A stretch of 9,493 nt of DNA from Deltaproteobacteria bacterium GWA2_55_10 (GCA_001797415.1 MGPL01000126.1:2949-12441); one strand, 5' to 3'; positions 1 through 6,338 are shown, numbered from the stretch's first letter. The notes: generated from the letters alone by a model not told the origin. Numbers and translations are program-made.

Positions 1-456
1 GGTGTCCGCAGGCTGGGAACGCTCCCCGGGGCTCAGTATGCGGACCGAGTCTCCGTCCGCGAACCAATCCAGCTCAGCGGCCGAGGTTACCGCGAGGGCA
101 AAGGGCGCAGCCGATGAGATAGCTACCGTCAGGTCCGCGTCTATCCTGCACGCGGCCCCGCCCGCGGCGGCGGTATTCATGGTCAGCGTATCGCTTGCGC
201 CGGGCCCCGCGCCGTCGTTTGCCGACGCAAGGGGGACCTGTCCGTCTGTGAGCATAAACCCGGCTATCCTCAGGTCCTTCAAGATGCTCTGCATCGCGAG
301 CCGGAGGTTCTGCTGCACGTCGGCCACATCCGCCTCGACGTAAGTGACCCTGCGCTGGGTATTGTAAACGGAGAAGATCGCCATAGTGACCACCCCCAGC
401 AGGCCCATCGCTATTATAAGCTCCAGCAGGGTGAATCCTTTTCCGTCAGGTCTCAT
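1..456 (-). CDS. PilW-like type IV prepilin (minor pseudopilin), partial, C-terminus off the left edge
   Basis: The reading frame is open from the ATG at 456 to the window edge, giving 152 codons without a stop. The N-terminus is a class III (prepilin) signal: a short basic leader MRPDGKG, then the hydrophobic helix starting FTLLELIIAMGLLGVV. Prepilin peptidase would cut after Gly7, and Glu sits at the conserved +5 position of the mature protein. Residues 40-65 (QQNLRLAMQSILKDLRIAGF) resemble the helical stretch of PilW-type minor pilins; a Gly/Ala/Ser-rich region follows. Minor pilins prime or decorate the type IV pilus, or a type II secretion pseudopilus, at the inner membrane. ATG 456 is preferred over the in-frame ATG at 462 because GGAG lies 6 nt before 456 and directly abuts 462. 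It starts 12 nt after the PilV-like stop, so both are probably one operon. The PilW label rests on pattern and position; another pseudopilin type is possible. Confidence 0.8.
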   Translation of the reverse strand, partial: MRPDGKGFTLLELIIAMGLLGVVTMAIFSVYNTQRRVTYVEADVADVQQNLRLAMQSILKDLRIAGFMLTDGQVPLASANDGAGPGASDTLTMNTAAAGGAACRIDADLTVAISSAAPFALAVTSAAELDWFADGDSVRILSPGERSQPADT

Positions 457-468
457 CCTCATCTCCGG

Positions 469-873
469 TTAAAGCACGCTTTTCAGGGAGGAATACGTTA
501 CGCTGCGCCCATTGCTTGTGACAACGACCTCTATGTCCGCCACCCCCGCTACAGGCGAATTGGGCGTCACGGAATAGGCAGCCGCGTACCTTCTGCCCTG
601 CACGACCATTCCTGTCTCGGCAGATGACGGGTCGAGATCATAGAGCGCCCCTGACACGCTCGTTGAGAAGACCGGGTCGCCTGGGTCCCTTGCCATCAAT
701 TCCTCAAGTACCGAGCTTGCGACCGAGCTTTCAGCGGCAATTATATGAGCGAACCGGCCTGACCATATTCCGGTCGTCATCATGCCGGCAACGCCCAGTA
801 TGCCGATTGACAGTATCGACATCGCGATAAGAAGCTCAAGAAGCGAGTAACCTTTGTCACTGACCAGTCGCAT
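469..873 (-). CDS. pilV: PilV-like type IV prepilin (minor pilin)
   Basis: This 134-residue protein starts with MRLVSDKG followed by YSLLELLIAMSILSIGILG. That is a class III prepilin signal: basic leader, Gly8 at the cleavage site, Glu at mature +5, and a hydrophobic helix of about 20 residues. The IGILGVAGM stretch after the first turns is typical of PilV/type IV pilus modification proteins, though the whole protein is on the short side for that family. The remainder is a predicted small globular domain containing GRRYAAAYSVTPNSP, with no cysteine pair. The start at 873 has AGGA 7 nt upstream. It lies downstream of the sigma-54 activator in the same direction and has its own sigma-54-like promoter at 907-922. 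Its stop (469-471) is 12 nt before the PilW-like start, suggesting translational coupling. A general pseudopilin role (GspI-like) cannot be excluded. Confidence 0.8.
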   Translation of the reverse strand: MRLVSDKGYSLLELLIAMSILSIGILGVAGMMTTGIWSGRFAHIIAAESSVASSVLEELMARDPGDPVFSTSVSGALYDLDPSSAETGMVVQGRRYAAAYSVTPNSPVAGVADIEVVVTSNGRSVTYSSLKSVL

Positions 874-906
874 AGTCCCATCCTATAATGGCTTTGCCAT
901 AATATA

Positions 907-922
907 AGCATACGGCATGCCA
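907..922 (-). promoter_or_regulatory. sigma-54 (-24/-12) promoter for the prepilin genes
   Basis: Read on the minus strand the site is TGGCATGCCGTATGCT. It carries the invariant GG (921-920) and GC (909-908) separated by exactly 10 nt, and matches the consensus TGGCACG-N4-TTGCT at all but two positions. Transcription would begin near 896, giving a leader of about 23 nt that contains AGGA 7 nt before the ATG at 873. A sigma-54 enhancer-binding protein gene lies immediately upstream, which supports the assignment. It has not been tested experimentally here. Confidence 0.65.
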
Positions 923-1050
923 CGCCTGGCATTCAAACCAAGAGCCTGTTTTTATTGACTAATTTTTTAGAGTTGTTTTTCCGAAGATGCTGTGGTGTGC
1001 GGTTTTGGTATGCTTACAGTCCTGGCTCATGCCGGCTTTATGCTGTAATT

Positions 1051-1077
1051 CCGGGGGCATTTTACCTGAATCCCCGG
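1051..1077 (-). terminator. GC-rich hairpin after the activator gene, possible weak terminator
   Basis: A 6-bp perfect stem (CCGGGG at 1051-1056 with CCCCGG at 1072-1077) encloses a 15-nt loop, about 20 nt past the stop codon of the sigma-54 activator. No U-tract follows on the minus strand, so if it stops transcription it is weak or factor-assisted. It may instead simply mark the spacer between the activator and the pilin promoter. Confidence 0.22.
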
Positions 1078-1097
1078 GTGTGCGATTTTGGACTGCT

Positions 1098-2405
1098 CTA
1101 TTCTATGGAATGCTTCTCGATCTTTCTGATAAGCGCCCTTCTGCTTATGCCCAGCGCTTCCGCCGCCCTGGTCCTGTTTCCCCCGCACTCGCAGAGGACT
1201 GCCGCAATATGACCTCTTACCACTTCATCAAGGGGCCTGGAGGAAGATAACGGGGCCATGTCATCTCCGGATGCCCGCCTTACGCTGGAGTTCAGATGCT
1301 CGAGGTTCACGAAAGGCTCGCTGGCGAGTATGGCGGCTTGCTCGATGACATTCTCGAGCTCCCTGACGTTGCCGGGCCAGTCATGGCTCATGAGCGCCTT
1401 CTGCGCGGGCCTGGATATCCCTATCATCTTCTTGCCGGTATTATTCTGAAATTTGTCGAGTATGAACCTGGAGAGCAGGGGTATGTCGTCTTTCCTGTCC
1501 CGCAGGGGAGGCACATGGACGGAAAGCGGCGTGAGCCTGAAGTAAAGGTCCTCCCTGAACCTGCCCTCGCGCACTTCCTTCTGGAGGTCCTTGTTGGTCG
1601 CCGATATGATCTTGCATGATGTCTTAAGCGGCTTGGCGCTGCCCAACTTCCTGAATTCGCCGTTCTGCAGCACCCTCAGGAGGTGCGGCTGGAATGAAAG
1701 CGGCAGGTCGCCTATCTCGTCAAGGAAAACAACGCCTTCCCCGGCCGCCTCGAATACGCCGGTCTTGTCGGAGTTCGCGCCCGTGAAAGCCCCTTTGACG
1801 TGGCCGAAGAACTCCGATTCAACGAGGTTCTCGACAAGGCCTCCGCAGTTGCAGGCAATGAAGGGCTGCCTTCCAAGCGGGCTCAGGGCGTGCAATGCCC
1901 TGGCTATGGCCTCCTTGCCCGTGCCTGTCTCTCCGGCAATGGTGACGGCCCTGTAATACGGGGCAATCTTGCGCAGGAACCTGAAGAGTTCGAGCATCTG
2001 CGGGTTCCTCGCAACTATGCCGGCGTATGTATATTTCTCGACGAGCAGCCTTTCCAGCGCGTCGGTCTCGTTCATCAGGTTTACCTGAGCGATAACCGAT
2101 TCGAGGGCCTTCTGGAACCTGTCCCCGTCGATAGGACACGTGAAGCAGGCGGTCGCGCCCATCTTAAGGGGCTCAATCGCGTCGACGCAGTTGTCCGCGA
2201 GCACGAATATCTCGGCCCTGGGGTCGGCTGCCGTTACGGCAGGGATAAGATCGATGGCGTTATCAAGTATAATGAGGTCGTACGAGCCGCTGATGGCCTT
2301 TAATATGAGCTCCTCTTTTTTTCCGGTCTTCTCGACTGAGTGAGCCGAGAGCAATTCCCGGATTTCCTGCAGAGCGCCTTCTGAGTACAATAGGATTCGG
2401 AGCAT
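1098..2405 (-). CDS. sigma-54-dependent transcriptional activator (NtrC/PilR-type) with a degenerate receiver domain
   Basis: This 435-residue enhancer-binding protein has three parts. Residues 1-110 form a CheY-like receiver remnant. Residues 130-370 form the AAA+ sigma-54 interaction domain: Walker A GETGTGKE (158-165), GAFTGA sigma-54-contact loop (205-210), Walker B FLDEIGD (DE at 229-230) and WPGNVREL (343-350). Residues 410-432 form a Fis-type helix-turn-helix (NRTRAAEALGISRRALIRKI). The receiver keeps an Asp (D48, in IILDN) at the phosphorylation position. The N-terminal acidic pair is replaced by Ser-Glu (ILLYSEG) and the usual C-terminal Lys by Cys (ACFTCP), so phospho-control may be altered or lost. 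The ATG at 2405 is chosen over the in-frame TTG at 2426 because GGAAGGA lies just before it and MLRILLYS begins the receiver fold. No histidine kinase gene is visible. Its likely target is the prepilin operon downstream. Confidence 0.95.
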   Translation of the reverse strand: MLRILLYSEGALQEIRELLSAHSVEKTGKKEELILKAISGSYDLIILDNAIDLIPAVTAADPRAEIFVLADNCVDAIEPLKMGATACFTCPIDGDRFQKALESVIAQVNLMNETDALERLLVEKYTYAGIVARNPQMLELFRFLRKIAPYYRAVTIAGETGTGKEAIARALHALSPLGRQPFIACNCGGLVENLVESEFFGHVKGAFTGANSDKTGVFEAAGEGVVFLDEIGDLPLSFQPHLLRVLQNGEFRKLGSAKPLKTSCKIISATNKDLQKEVREGRFREDLYFRLTPLSVHVPPLRDRKDDIPLLSRFILDKFQNNTGKKMIGISRPAQKALMSHDWPGNVRELENVIEQAAILASEPFVNLEHLNSSVRRASGDDMAPLSSSRPLDEVVRGHIAAVLCECGGNRTRAAEALGISRRALIRKIEKHSIE

Positions 2406-2449
2406 TTGTCCTTCCCTGGGCGGCAAACAGACGCGGCTTTGTTTTCTGC

Positions 2450-2458
2450 TTTATATCA
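2450..2458 (-). promoter_or_regulatory. candidate extended -10 promoter for the sigma-54 activator gene
   Basis: The minus strand reads TGATATAAA, an extended -10 (TGn plus TATAAA). Transcription would start near 2443 and give a leader of about 38 nt before the ATG at 2405. I see no good -35 at 16-18 nt, which extended -10 promoters tolerate. The surrounding DNA is clearly more AT-rich than the flanking genes. Confidence 0.35.
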
Positions 2459-2582
2459 TTTGCAAAAACAAAGAGAAAGATTAAAAACTGTCCTTGATCG
2501 GCGTAATCCAGGTCCGGGGAAAAAAGGGGCCAAAAACAGCGGATAGCCTCTTGAATACCCCGCATACCGCGCAATGGCGGCG

Positions 2583-2617
2583 GGGGGTTCGATTCCCCTC
2601 GTCCACCCCGTTTTTTT
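2583..2617 (+). other. orphan tRNA/tmRNA-like 3' end (T-arm plus acceptor strand) followed by a T-run
   Basis: Five G (2583-2587), a canonical seven-base T-loop TTCGATT (2588-2594) and CCCCT (2595-2599) form a T-arm with one G-U pair at its base. CGTCCAC (2600-2606) would be the 3' acceptor strand. C2607 is the discriminator position, followed by CCG where CCA would be, and then seven T. No matching 5' acceptor strand (GTGGACG), D-arm or anticodon arm is found in the preceding 110 nt, so this is not an intact tRNA. A C discriminator is typical of tRNA-His, but the fragment is too short to assign. It may be a gene remnant or the duplicated 3' end left at an integration site. Confidence 0.45.
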
Positions 2618-2702
2618 CCAACTCCCGATAAATTTCATTAAAATCGCAAGTCTATCAGCCAGTTCTTTTCCCTGTTTTTTCTGGAAAAAAAGCCCGGTTC
2701 CG

Positions 2703-2711
2703 TGGTAAAAT
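2703..2711 (+). promoter_or_regulatory. candidate extended -10 promoter of gyrB
   Basis: TGGTAAAAT is an extended -10 element (TGn plus TAAAAT, five of six matches to TATAAT) about 70 nt before the gyrB start codon. No convincing -35 is placed 16-18 nt upstream. The predicted leader of about 64 nt includes the strong AAAGGA ribosome binding site. Low confidence. Confidence 0.28.
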
Positions 2712-2781
2712 TAAAGTTTGGATTTTATGCCCTTTCGGGTTATCTGCGCGCCATAAACCAATTGCCAGAAAGGATTAAGAG

Positions 2782-5226
2782 TTGAAAAAGGACACTGACG
2801 AGACAGCAATCCCCAACCAGGATTCCGCATACGACGAAAAATCGATAAAGGTGCTCGGCGGCCTCGAGGCCGTACGTAAGCGCCCGGCCATGTACATAGG
2901 CTCGACCGGCGCAATGGGCCTTCACCACCTCGTCTATGAGGTCGTGGACAACTCCGTTGACGAGGCGCTAGCGGGCTTCTGCAAGAACATAGACGTTTTC
3001 ATCCACCAGGACAACTCGGTCACTGTCATCGACGACGGCAGGGGCATACCCGTGAAGCCCCACCCGGAGAAGAAAAAGCCGACGGTCGAGGTCGTCCTCA
3101 CCGAGCTTCACGCGGGAGGCAAGTTCGAGAACAAGGCGTACAAGGTATCCGGCGGACTCCACGGCGTGGGCGTCACTGTCGTCAACTTCCTCTCGGAGTG
3201 GCTCGAGGTCGAGATAAAGAGGGACGGCCAGGTCTATCACCAGAGATACGAGCGCGGCAAACCCGTAAAGGCCCTCTCTGTCGAGGGCAAGACCAAGAAG
3301 ACCGGCACCACGATAAAGTTCAAGCCCGACTTCGAGATATTCGAGGTAACCGATTTCAGCTTCGATACCTTGAGCCAGCGCTTGAGAGAGCTATCCTTCC
3401 TCAACGCAGGGATAAGGATAACGATAAAGGACGAGAGGTCTGACAAGTTCCACGAGTTCCAGTACAAGGGCGGCATCGTAAGCTTTGTAGAGCACCTCGC
3501 CAAGTCAAAGGACCCCATCCACAACAAGGTCATATTCATGTCCGGCGAAAAAGAGTCGGTGCAGATGGAGATGGCCCTGCAGTGGACCGATTCCTACAAC
3601 GAGAACATCTATTCATACGCCAACAACATAAACACCACTGAGGGCGGCACGCACATGGTCGGATTCAAGTCGGCCCTCACCCGCACCATCAACAGCTACG
3701 CCGCGGAGCGCGGCCTCGTGAAGGACATAAAGGAATCGCTCCAGGGCGAGGATGTGAGGGAAGGCCTTACCGCCGTAATCAGCGTAAAGCTCCCCAACCC
3801 GCAGTTCGAGGGCCAGACAAAGACCAAGCTCGGCAACTCCGAGGTCGAAGGCTACGTCAAGGCCATCGTGAACGAAGTGCTCTCTACCTTCCTTGAGGAG
3901 AACCCCACTGTCGGCAAGAAGATCGTCCAGAAGGCGGTCGACGGCGCGAGGGCCAGGGAAGCGGCCAGGAGGGCCAAGGAGATAATAAGGCGAAAGGGCG
4001 CGCTCGATTCGTCGAGCCTTCCCGGCAAGCTCGCGGACTGCCAGGAGACGAACCCGGCACTCTCGGAGCTATTCATAGTCGAGGGAGACTCCGCGGGCGG
4101 CTCTGCAAAGCAGGGGCGCGACAGGAGGTTCCAGGCCATACTCCCCCTGAAGGGAAAGATCTTGAACGTAGAGAAGGCCAGGTTCGACAAGGTACTCGCG
4201 AATGAAGAGATAAGGACCATGATAATGGCCCTGGGCTGCGGCATCGGCAACGACGACTTCAAGCCCGAAAAGCTCCGCTACCACCGCATAATCATAATGA
4301 CGGACGCGGACGTCGACGGCAGCCACATAAGGACGCTGCTCTTAACGTTCTTCTACCGCCAGATGAAATCGCTCGCGGAGAACGGGCACCTCTACATAGC
4401 CGAGCCCCCGCTCTTCAAGGTGAAGAGGGGCAAGGAGGAGAGATATCTGAAGAACGACTCCGCCCTTGAGGACTTCATATTCGAGCAGGTCCAGGACGGC
4501 ATAACGGTTATCCCGAACGGCAAAAAGGGGCCTGTGCAGGGCAAGTCCTTCCTCACGCTATTGAAGAACATCTCAAGGTTCAGGAGGGCGCTCGCAAGGA
4601 TGGAGAAGCGCGGCAGGGACTCCGAGGTCATCGAGGCGCTCGTGCTCCAGGACGGGCTCAACGCCGACTCTCTCAAGATCGAGGCGCTGGTCAAGAAGAT
4701 GACAGGCGGCATAACCGCTCACCTTAAGCTCCTTAACCTCGATAACAACCCGGCGTTCACGCATGAGAAGGACCCCGAGCACGAGACCTTTACCGTCAAG
4801 TGCGTATCGAGACGCAACGGCATCTCGACCGAGACTGTCATAGACAGGGACCTGCTGAACTCTGCCGAGTTCCAGGAATTGAAGAACCTCACCAGGACGA
4901 TCAAAGATTCCGGCGAGACGCCGTTTTCGGTAAGCAACGGCGATAATGAGATAGAGATACTTACCTTCAGGGGCCTTGTCGAGCACGTGCTCGAGATCGG
5001 CAAGAAGGGACTTACCATCCAGAGATACAAAGGCCTTGGAGAGATGAACCCCGATCAGCTATGGGAGACCACCATGGACCCCGAAAAAAGGGTGCTCCTC
5101 CAGGTCAAAGTCGAGGACGCGGTCGAGGCTGACGCGATCTTCACAAAGCTCATGGGCGACGTCGTGGAGCCCAGGAGGGAATTTATCGAGAGGCACGCGT
5201 TAGAGGTATCTAACCTCGACGTATAA
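2782..5226 (+). CDS. gyrB: DNA gyrase subunit B
   Basis: This is the ATPase/TOPRIM subunit of the A2B2 type II topoisomerase that introduces negative supercoils. The 814 residues contain every hallmark in order. The GHKL ATPase has EVVDNSVDEA (catalytic Glu53), DDGRGIPV (84-91) and GGLHGVG (124-130). QTKTKLGN (345-352) carries the transducer Lys. The TOPRIM domain has FIVEGDSAGGSAKQGR (431-446, Glu434) and MTDADVDGSHIR (506-517, metal-binding Asp). The C-terminal GyrA-contact segment has IQRYKGLGEMNPDQLWETTM (746-765). The length matches E. coli GyrB (804) rather than the shorter forms of about 640 residues, because of an insert of roughly 170 residues between TOPRIM and the C-terminal motif. 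It starts with TTG, supported by AAAGGA 7 nt upstream; the next in-frame ATG lies well inside the ATPase fold. Residues aligning with the drug-contact positions R136, D426 and K447 of E. coli look wild type. It is not next to dnaA, dnaN, recF or gyrA here. Confidence 0.98.
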   Translation: MKKDTDETAIPNQDSAYDEKSIKVLGGLEAVRKRPAMYIGSTGAMGLHHLVYEVVDNSVDEALAGFCKNIDVFIHQDNSVTVIDDGRGIPVKPHPEKKKPTVEVVLTELHAGGKFENKAYKVSGGLHGVGVTVVNFLSEWLEVEIKRDGQVYHQRYERGKPVKALSVEGKTKKTGTTIKFKPDFEIFEVTDFSFDTLSQRLRELSFLNAGIRITIKDERSDKFHEFQYKGGIVSFVEHLAKSKDPIHNKVIFMSGEKESVQMEMALQWTDSYNENIYSYANNINTTEGGTHMVGFKSALTRTINSYAAERGLVKDIKESLQGEDVREGLTAVISVKLPNPQFEGQTKTKLGNSEVEGYVKAIVNEVLSTFLEENPTVGKKIVQKAVDGARAREAARRAKEIIRRKGALDSSSLPGKLADCQETNPALSELFIVEGDSAGGSAKQGRDRRFQAILPLKGKILNVEKARFDKVLANEEIRTMIMALGCGIGNDDFKPEKLRYHRIIIMTDADVDGSHIRTLLLTFFYRQMKSLAENGHLYIAEPPLFKVKRGKEERYLKNDSALEDFIFEQVQDGITVIPNGKKGPVQGKSFLTLLKNISRFRRALARMEKRGRDSEVIEALVLQDGLNADSLKIEALVKKMTGGITAHLKLLNLDNNPAFTHEKDPEHETFTVKCVSRRNGISTETVIDRDLLNSAEFQELKNLTRTIKDSGETPFSVSNGDNEIEILTFRGLVEHVLEIGKKGLTIQRYKGLGEMNPDQLWETTMDPEKRVLLQVKVEDAVEADAIFTKLMGDVVEPRREFIERHALEVSNLDV

Positions 5227-5308
5227 TATTTGCTGAAGAACACCAATTTTATTCAGGCTTCAAATAAGTTCCATTATGCGAGGCCCCAGTTAAATCGGGG
5301 AGCGAGAA

Positions 5309-5353
5309 ATGAGGCGTACTCTTCATGTTACGTCGCTTTTGCCGCGACGATGA
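5309..5353 (+). CDS. possible 14-codon leader peptide upstream of the NYN-cold-shock gene
   Basis: ATG at 5309 opens a short frame encoding MRRTLHVTSLLPRR and ending at TGA (5351-5353). GGGGAG lies 6 nt upstream, a well-placed ribosome binding site. The frame's 3' end carries two consecutive CGA arginine codons inside a hairpin (5331-5349). The stop is 46 nt before the next gene's ATG. Tiny frames arise by chance; the good ribosome binding site and overlap with a hairpin are the only support. Confidence 0.25.
   Translation: MRRTLHVTSLLPRR
5331..5349 (+). other. hairpin in the gyrB to NYN gap
   Basis: Perfect 6-bp stem CGTCGC (5331-5336) with GCGACG (5344-5349) and a 7-nt loop. No T-run follows, so it is not an intrinsic terminator. 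It overlaps the last codons of the possible leader ORF. Confidence 0.4.
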
Positions 5354-5371
5354 CAACAAAGCAGATGGACT

Positions 5372-5391
5372 TTTTTCAGCGGCCTGAAAAA
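5372..5391 (+). promoter_or_regulatory. hairpin touching the ribosome binding site of the NYN-cold-shock gene
   Basis: TTTTTCAG (5372-5379) pairs perfectly with CTGAAAAA (5384-5391) around a CGGC tetraloop. The last bases of the 3' arm are the first bases of the AAGGA ribosome binding site (5390-5394), 5 nt before the ATG at 5400. The hairpin could partly mask ribosome access. With no T-run after it, it does not look like a terminator for gyrB. The U-A-rich stem would be only moderately stable. Confidence 0.4.
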
Positions 5392-5399
5392 GGATTATT

Positions 5400-6218
5400 A
5401 TGAACAACAAAAAAGCCCAGAGAATAGGCCTTTATATCGACGTAGCTAACATAACCCGGAACGGCGGCTATGGGATGAGGTTCGACGTCCTCCGTGACTT
5501 CGCCTGCAGGGACTACGGCGAGCCCATAAGGCTCAACGCCTACGTCGCCTATGACGAAGAGAGGGCGCGCACGGACCACGACTACAGGGAGCGGACCTTC
5601 AACTTCCATTCCACGCTCCGCGATTACGGCTACAAGGTCATAGAGAAGACCGTATCCTGGTACACGGACGAATCAGGCAACCGCTTCGGCAAGGCAAACG
5701 CCGACCTCGACATGGCCGTCGACGCGCTCCTGCAGTCCGAGAACCTCGACAAGGTCATGATGGCCACGGGCGACGGGGATTTCATACAGGTCGTGCGGGC
5801 GCTGCAGAACAAGGGGTGCAGGGTCGAGTCGGTCGCTTTCGTGAACGTATCGTCCAACCTCAAGAGGGAAGTGGACCTTTTCATGTCAGGCTATCTCATC
5901 CCCAATCTCCTGCCCATACAGAACGCAGACCCCAAGAAGAACTGGGGCGAAGTCGGGTCAAAGGTGAGGGGCATCTGTTATACCTTCAACCGCGCCAAGA
6001 ACTTCGGCTTCATGAGATATCTCTCAAGAATAGGTCCCGGCCTCTGGATAACGGACACCAGGCGCTCCGATTCTCCATACGGGACAGCATTCGCCCATGA
6101 ATCGAGCTTCGGGACCGGCATAGACATCAGCGCGCTGCCGAGCAGGGATTGGATATTCGAGTTCGATCTGATACAAGGCGAGAAGGGCATGCAGGCGGTG
6201 AATATAGAGAAGCTGTAG
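5400..6218 (+). CDS. NYN-domain (LabA/PIN-like) predicted ribonuclease fused to a C-terminal cold-shock-like domain
   Basis: Residues 8-170 form a NYN/DUF88 domain, a PIN-fold metal-dependent RNase family. It has the expected acidic residues: Asp14 in LYIDVANI, Asp102/Asp104/Asp108 in ADLDMAVDAL, and Asp125/Asp127 in ATGDGDF. Residues 187-272 resemble a cold-shock (OB-fold) domain. VRGICYTFNRAKNFGFM matches the strand 1-2 region with the RNP1-like KNFGFM. GTAFAHESSF (229-238) takes the place of RNP2 (VFVHFSAI). FEFDLIQGEKGMQAVNI (253-269) matches the last strands. About 20 extra residues separate the two RNP motifs. The likely role is cytoplasmic RNA binding and cleavage or degradation; this follows from the families and is not shown. 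The start has AAGGA 5 nt upstream. The gene stands alone between gyrB and a terminator, so co-function with gyrB is not implied. Confidence 0.9.
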   Translation: MNNKKAQRIGLYIDVANITRNGGYGMRFDVLRDFACRDYGEPIRLNAYVAYDEERARTDHDYRERTFNFHSTLRDYGYKVIEKTVSWYTDESGNRFGKANADLDMAVDALLQSENLDKVMMATGDGDFIQVVRALQNKGCRVESVAFVNVSSNLKREVDLFMSGYLIPNLLPIQNADPKKNWGEVGSKVRGICYTFNRAKNFGFMRYLSRIGPGLWITDTRRSDSPYGTAFAHESSFGTGIDISALPSRDWIFEFDLIQGEKGMQAVNIEKL

Positions 6219-6239
6219 CGGCTGCTGAAAAAACAGTTT

Positions 6240-6332
6240 GTCATTCTGAGCGAAGCGAAGAATCTCAGGGATTTTCAGGGCCGCGCCCTCAAAATACGAG
6301 ATCCTTCAGTCGCTTCGCTCCTTCAGGATGAC
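6240..6332. repeat. inverted pair of GTCATTCTGAGCGAAG-type intergenic repeats
   Basis: The left arm (6240-6266) begins GTCATTCTGAGCGAAG and ends AATCTC. The right arm (6298-6332), read on the minus strand, begins GTCATCCTGAAGGAGCGAAG and ends AGGATCTC. It is the same motif lengthened by two 4-nt insertions either side of the GCGAAGCGA core. The arms face each other around a 31-nt centre, so the whole unit can fold into a long hairpin. A 26-nt identical copy of the left arm recurs in inverse orientation at 8142-8167. This resembles a dispersed palindromic (REP/MITE-like) family known from many bacterial intergenic regions. Confidence 0.75.
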
Positions 6333-6338
6333 TGAATC

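Larger units (their letters stand above)
2406..2781. other. gene-free region between the divergent activator gene and gyrB
   Basis: I find no credible coding sequence in these 376 nt. The left third is AT-rich and probably holds the activator's promoter. A tRNA-like 3' end with a T-run lies at 2583-2617. The right third holds a candidate gyrB promoter and the AAAGGA ribosome binding site. The short minus-strand frames crossing 2456-2638 and 2711-2928 read through the tRNA-like fragment or into gyrB and have no family features. Confidence 0.7.

Noticed and set aside
955..1250. Two overlapping plus-strand frames of 85 and 87 residues
   Set aside because: They start in the pilin promoter spacer and run into the activator's C-terminus; no ribosome binding site or family pattern supports them.
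1800..2303. 167-residue plus-strand frame opposite the sigma-54 activator
   Set aside because: It is antisense to a gene with full family motifs, has no recognisable domain, and arises from the GC-rich codon pattern of the real gene.
2250..2610. Complete tmRNA or tRNA gene ending at the tRNA-like 3' end
   Set aside because: The 5' partner strand, D-arm and tag-coding sequence are missing, and a full tmRNA would have to overlap the activator gene.
4573..4986. 137-residue minus-strand frame inside gyrB
   Set aside because: It overlaps the GyrB insert and C-terminal coding region with no motif of its own; a shadow frame.
6149..6331. Plus-strand frame containing the peptide CHSERSEES
   Set aside because: This peptide is the well-known false translation of the intergenic repeat.
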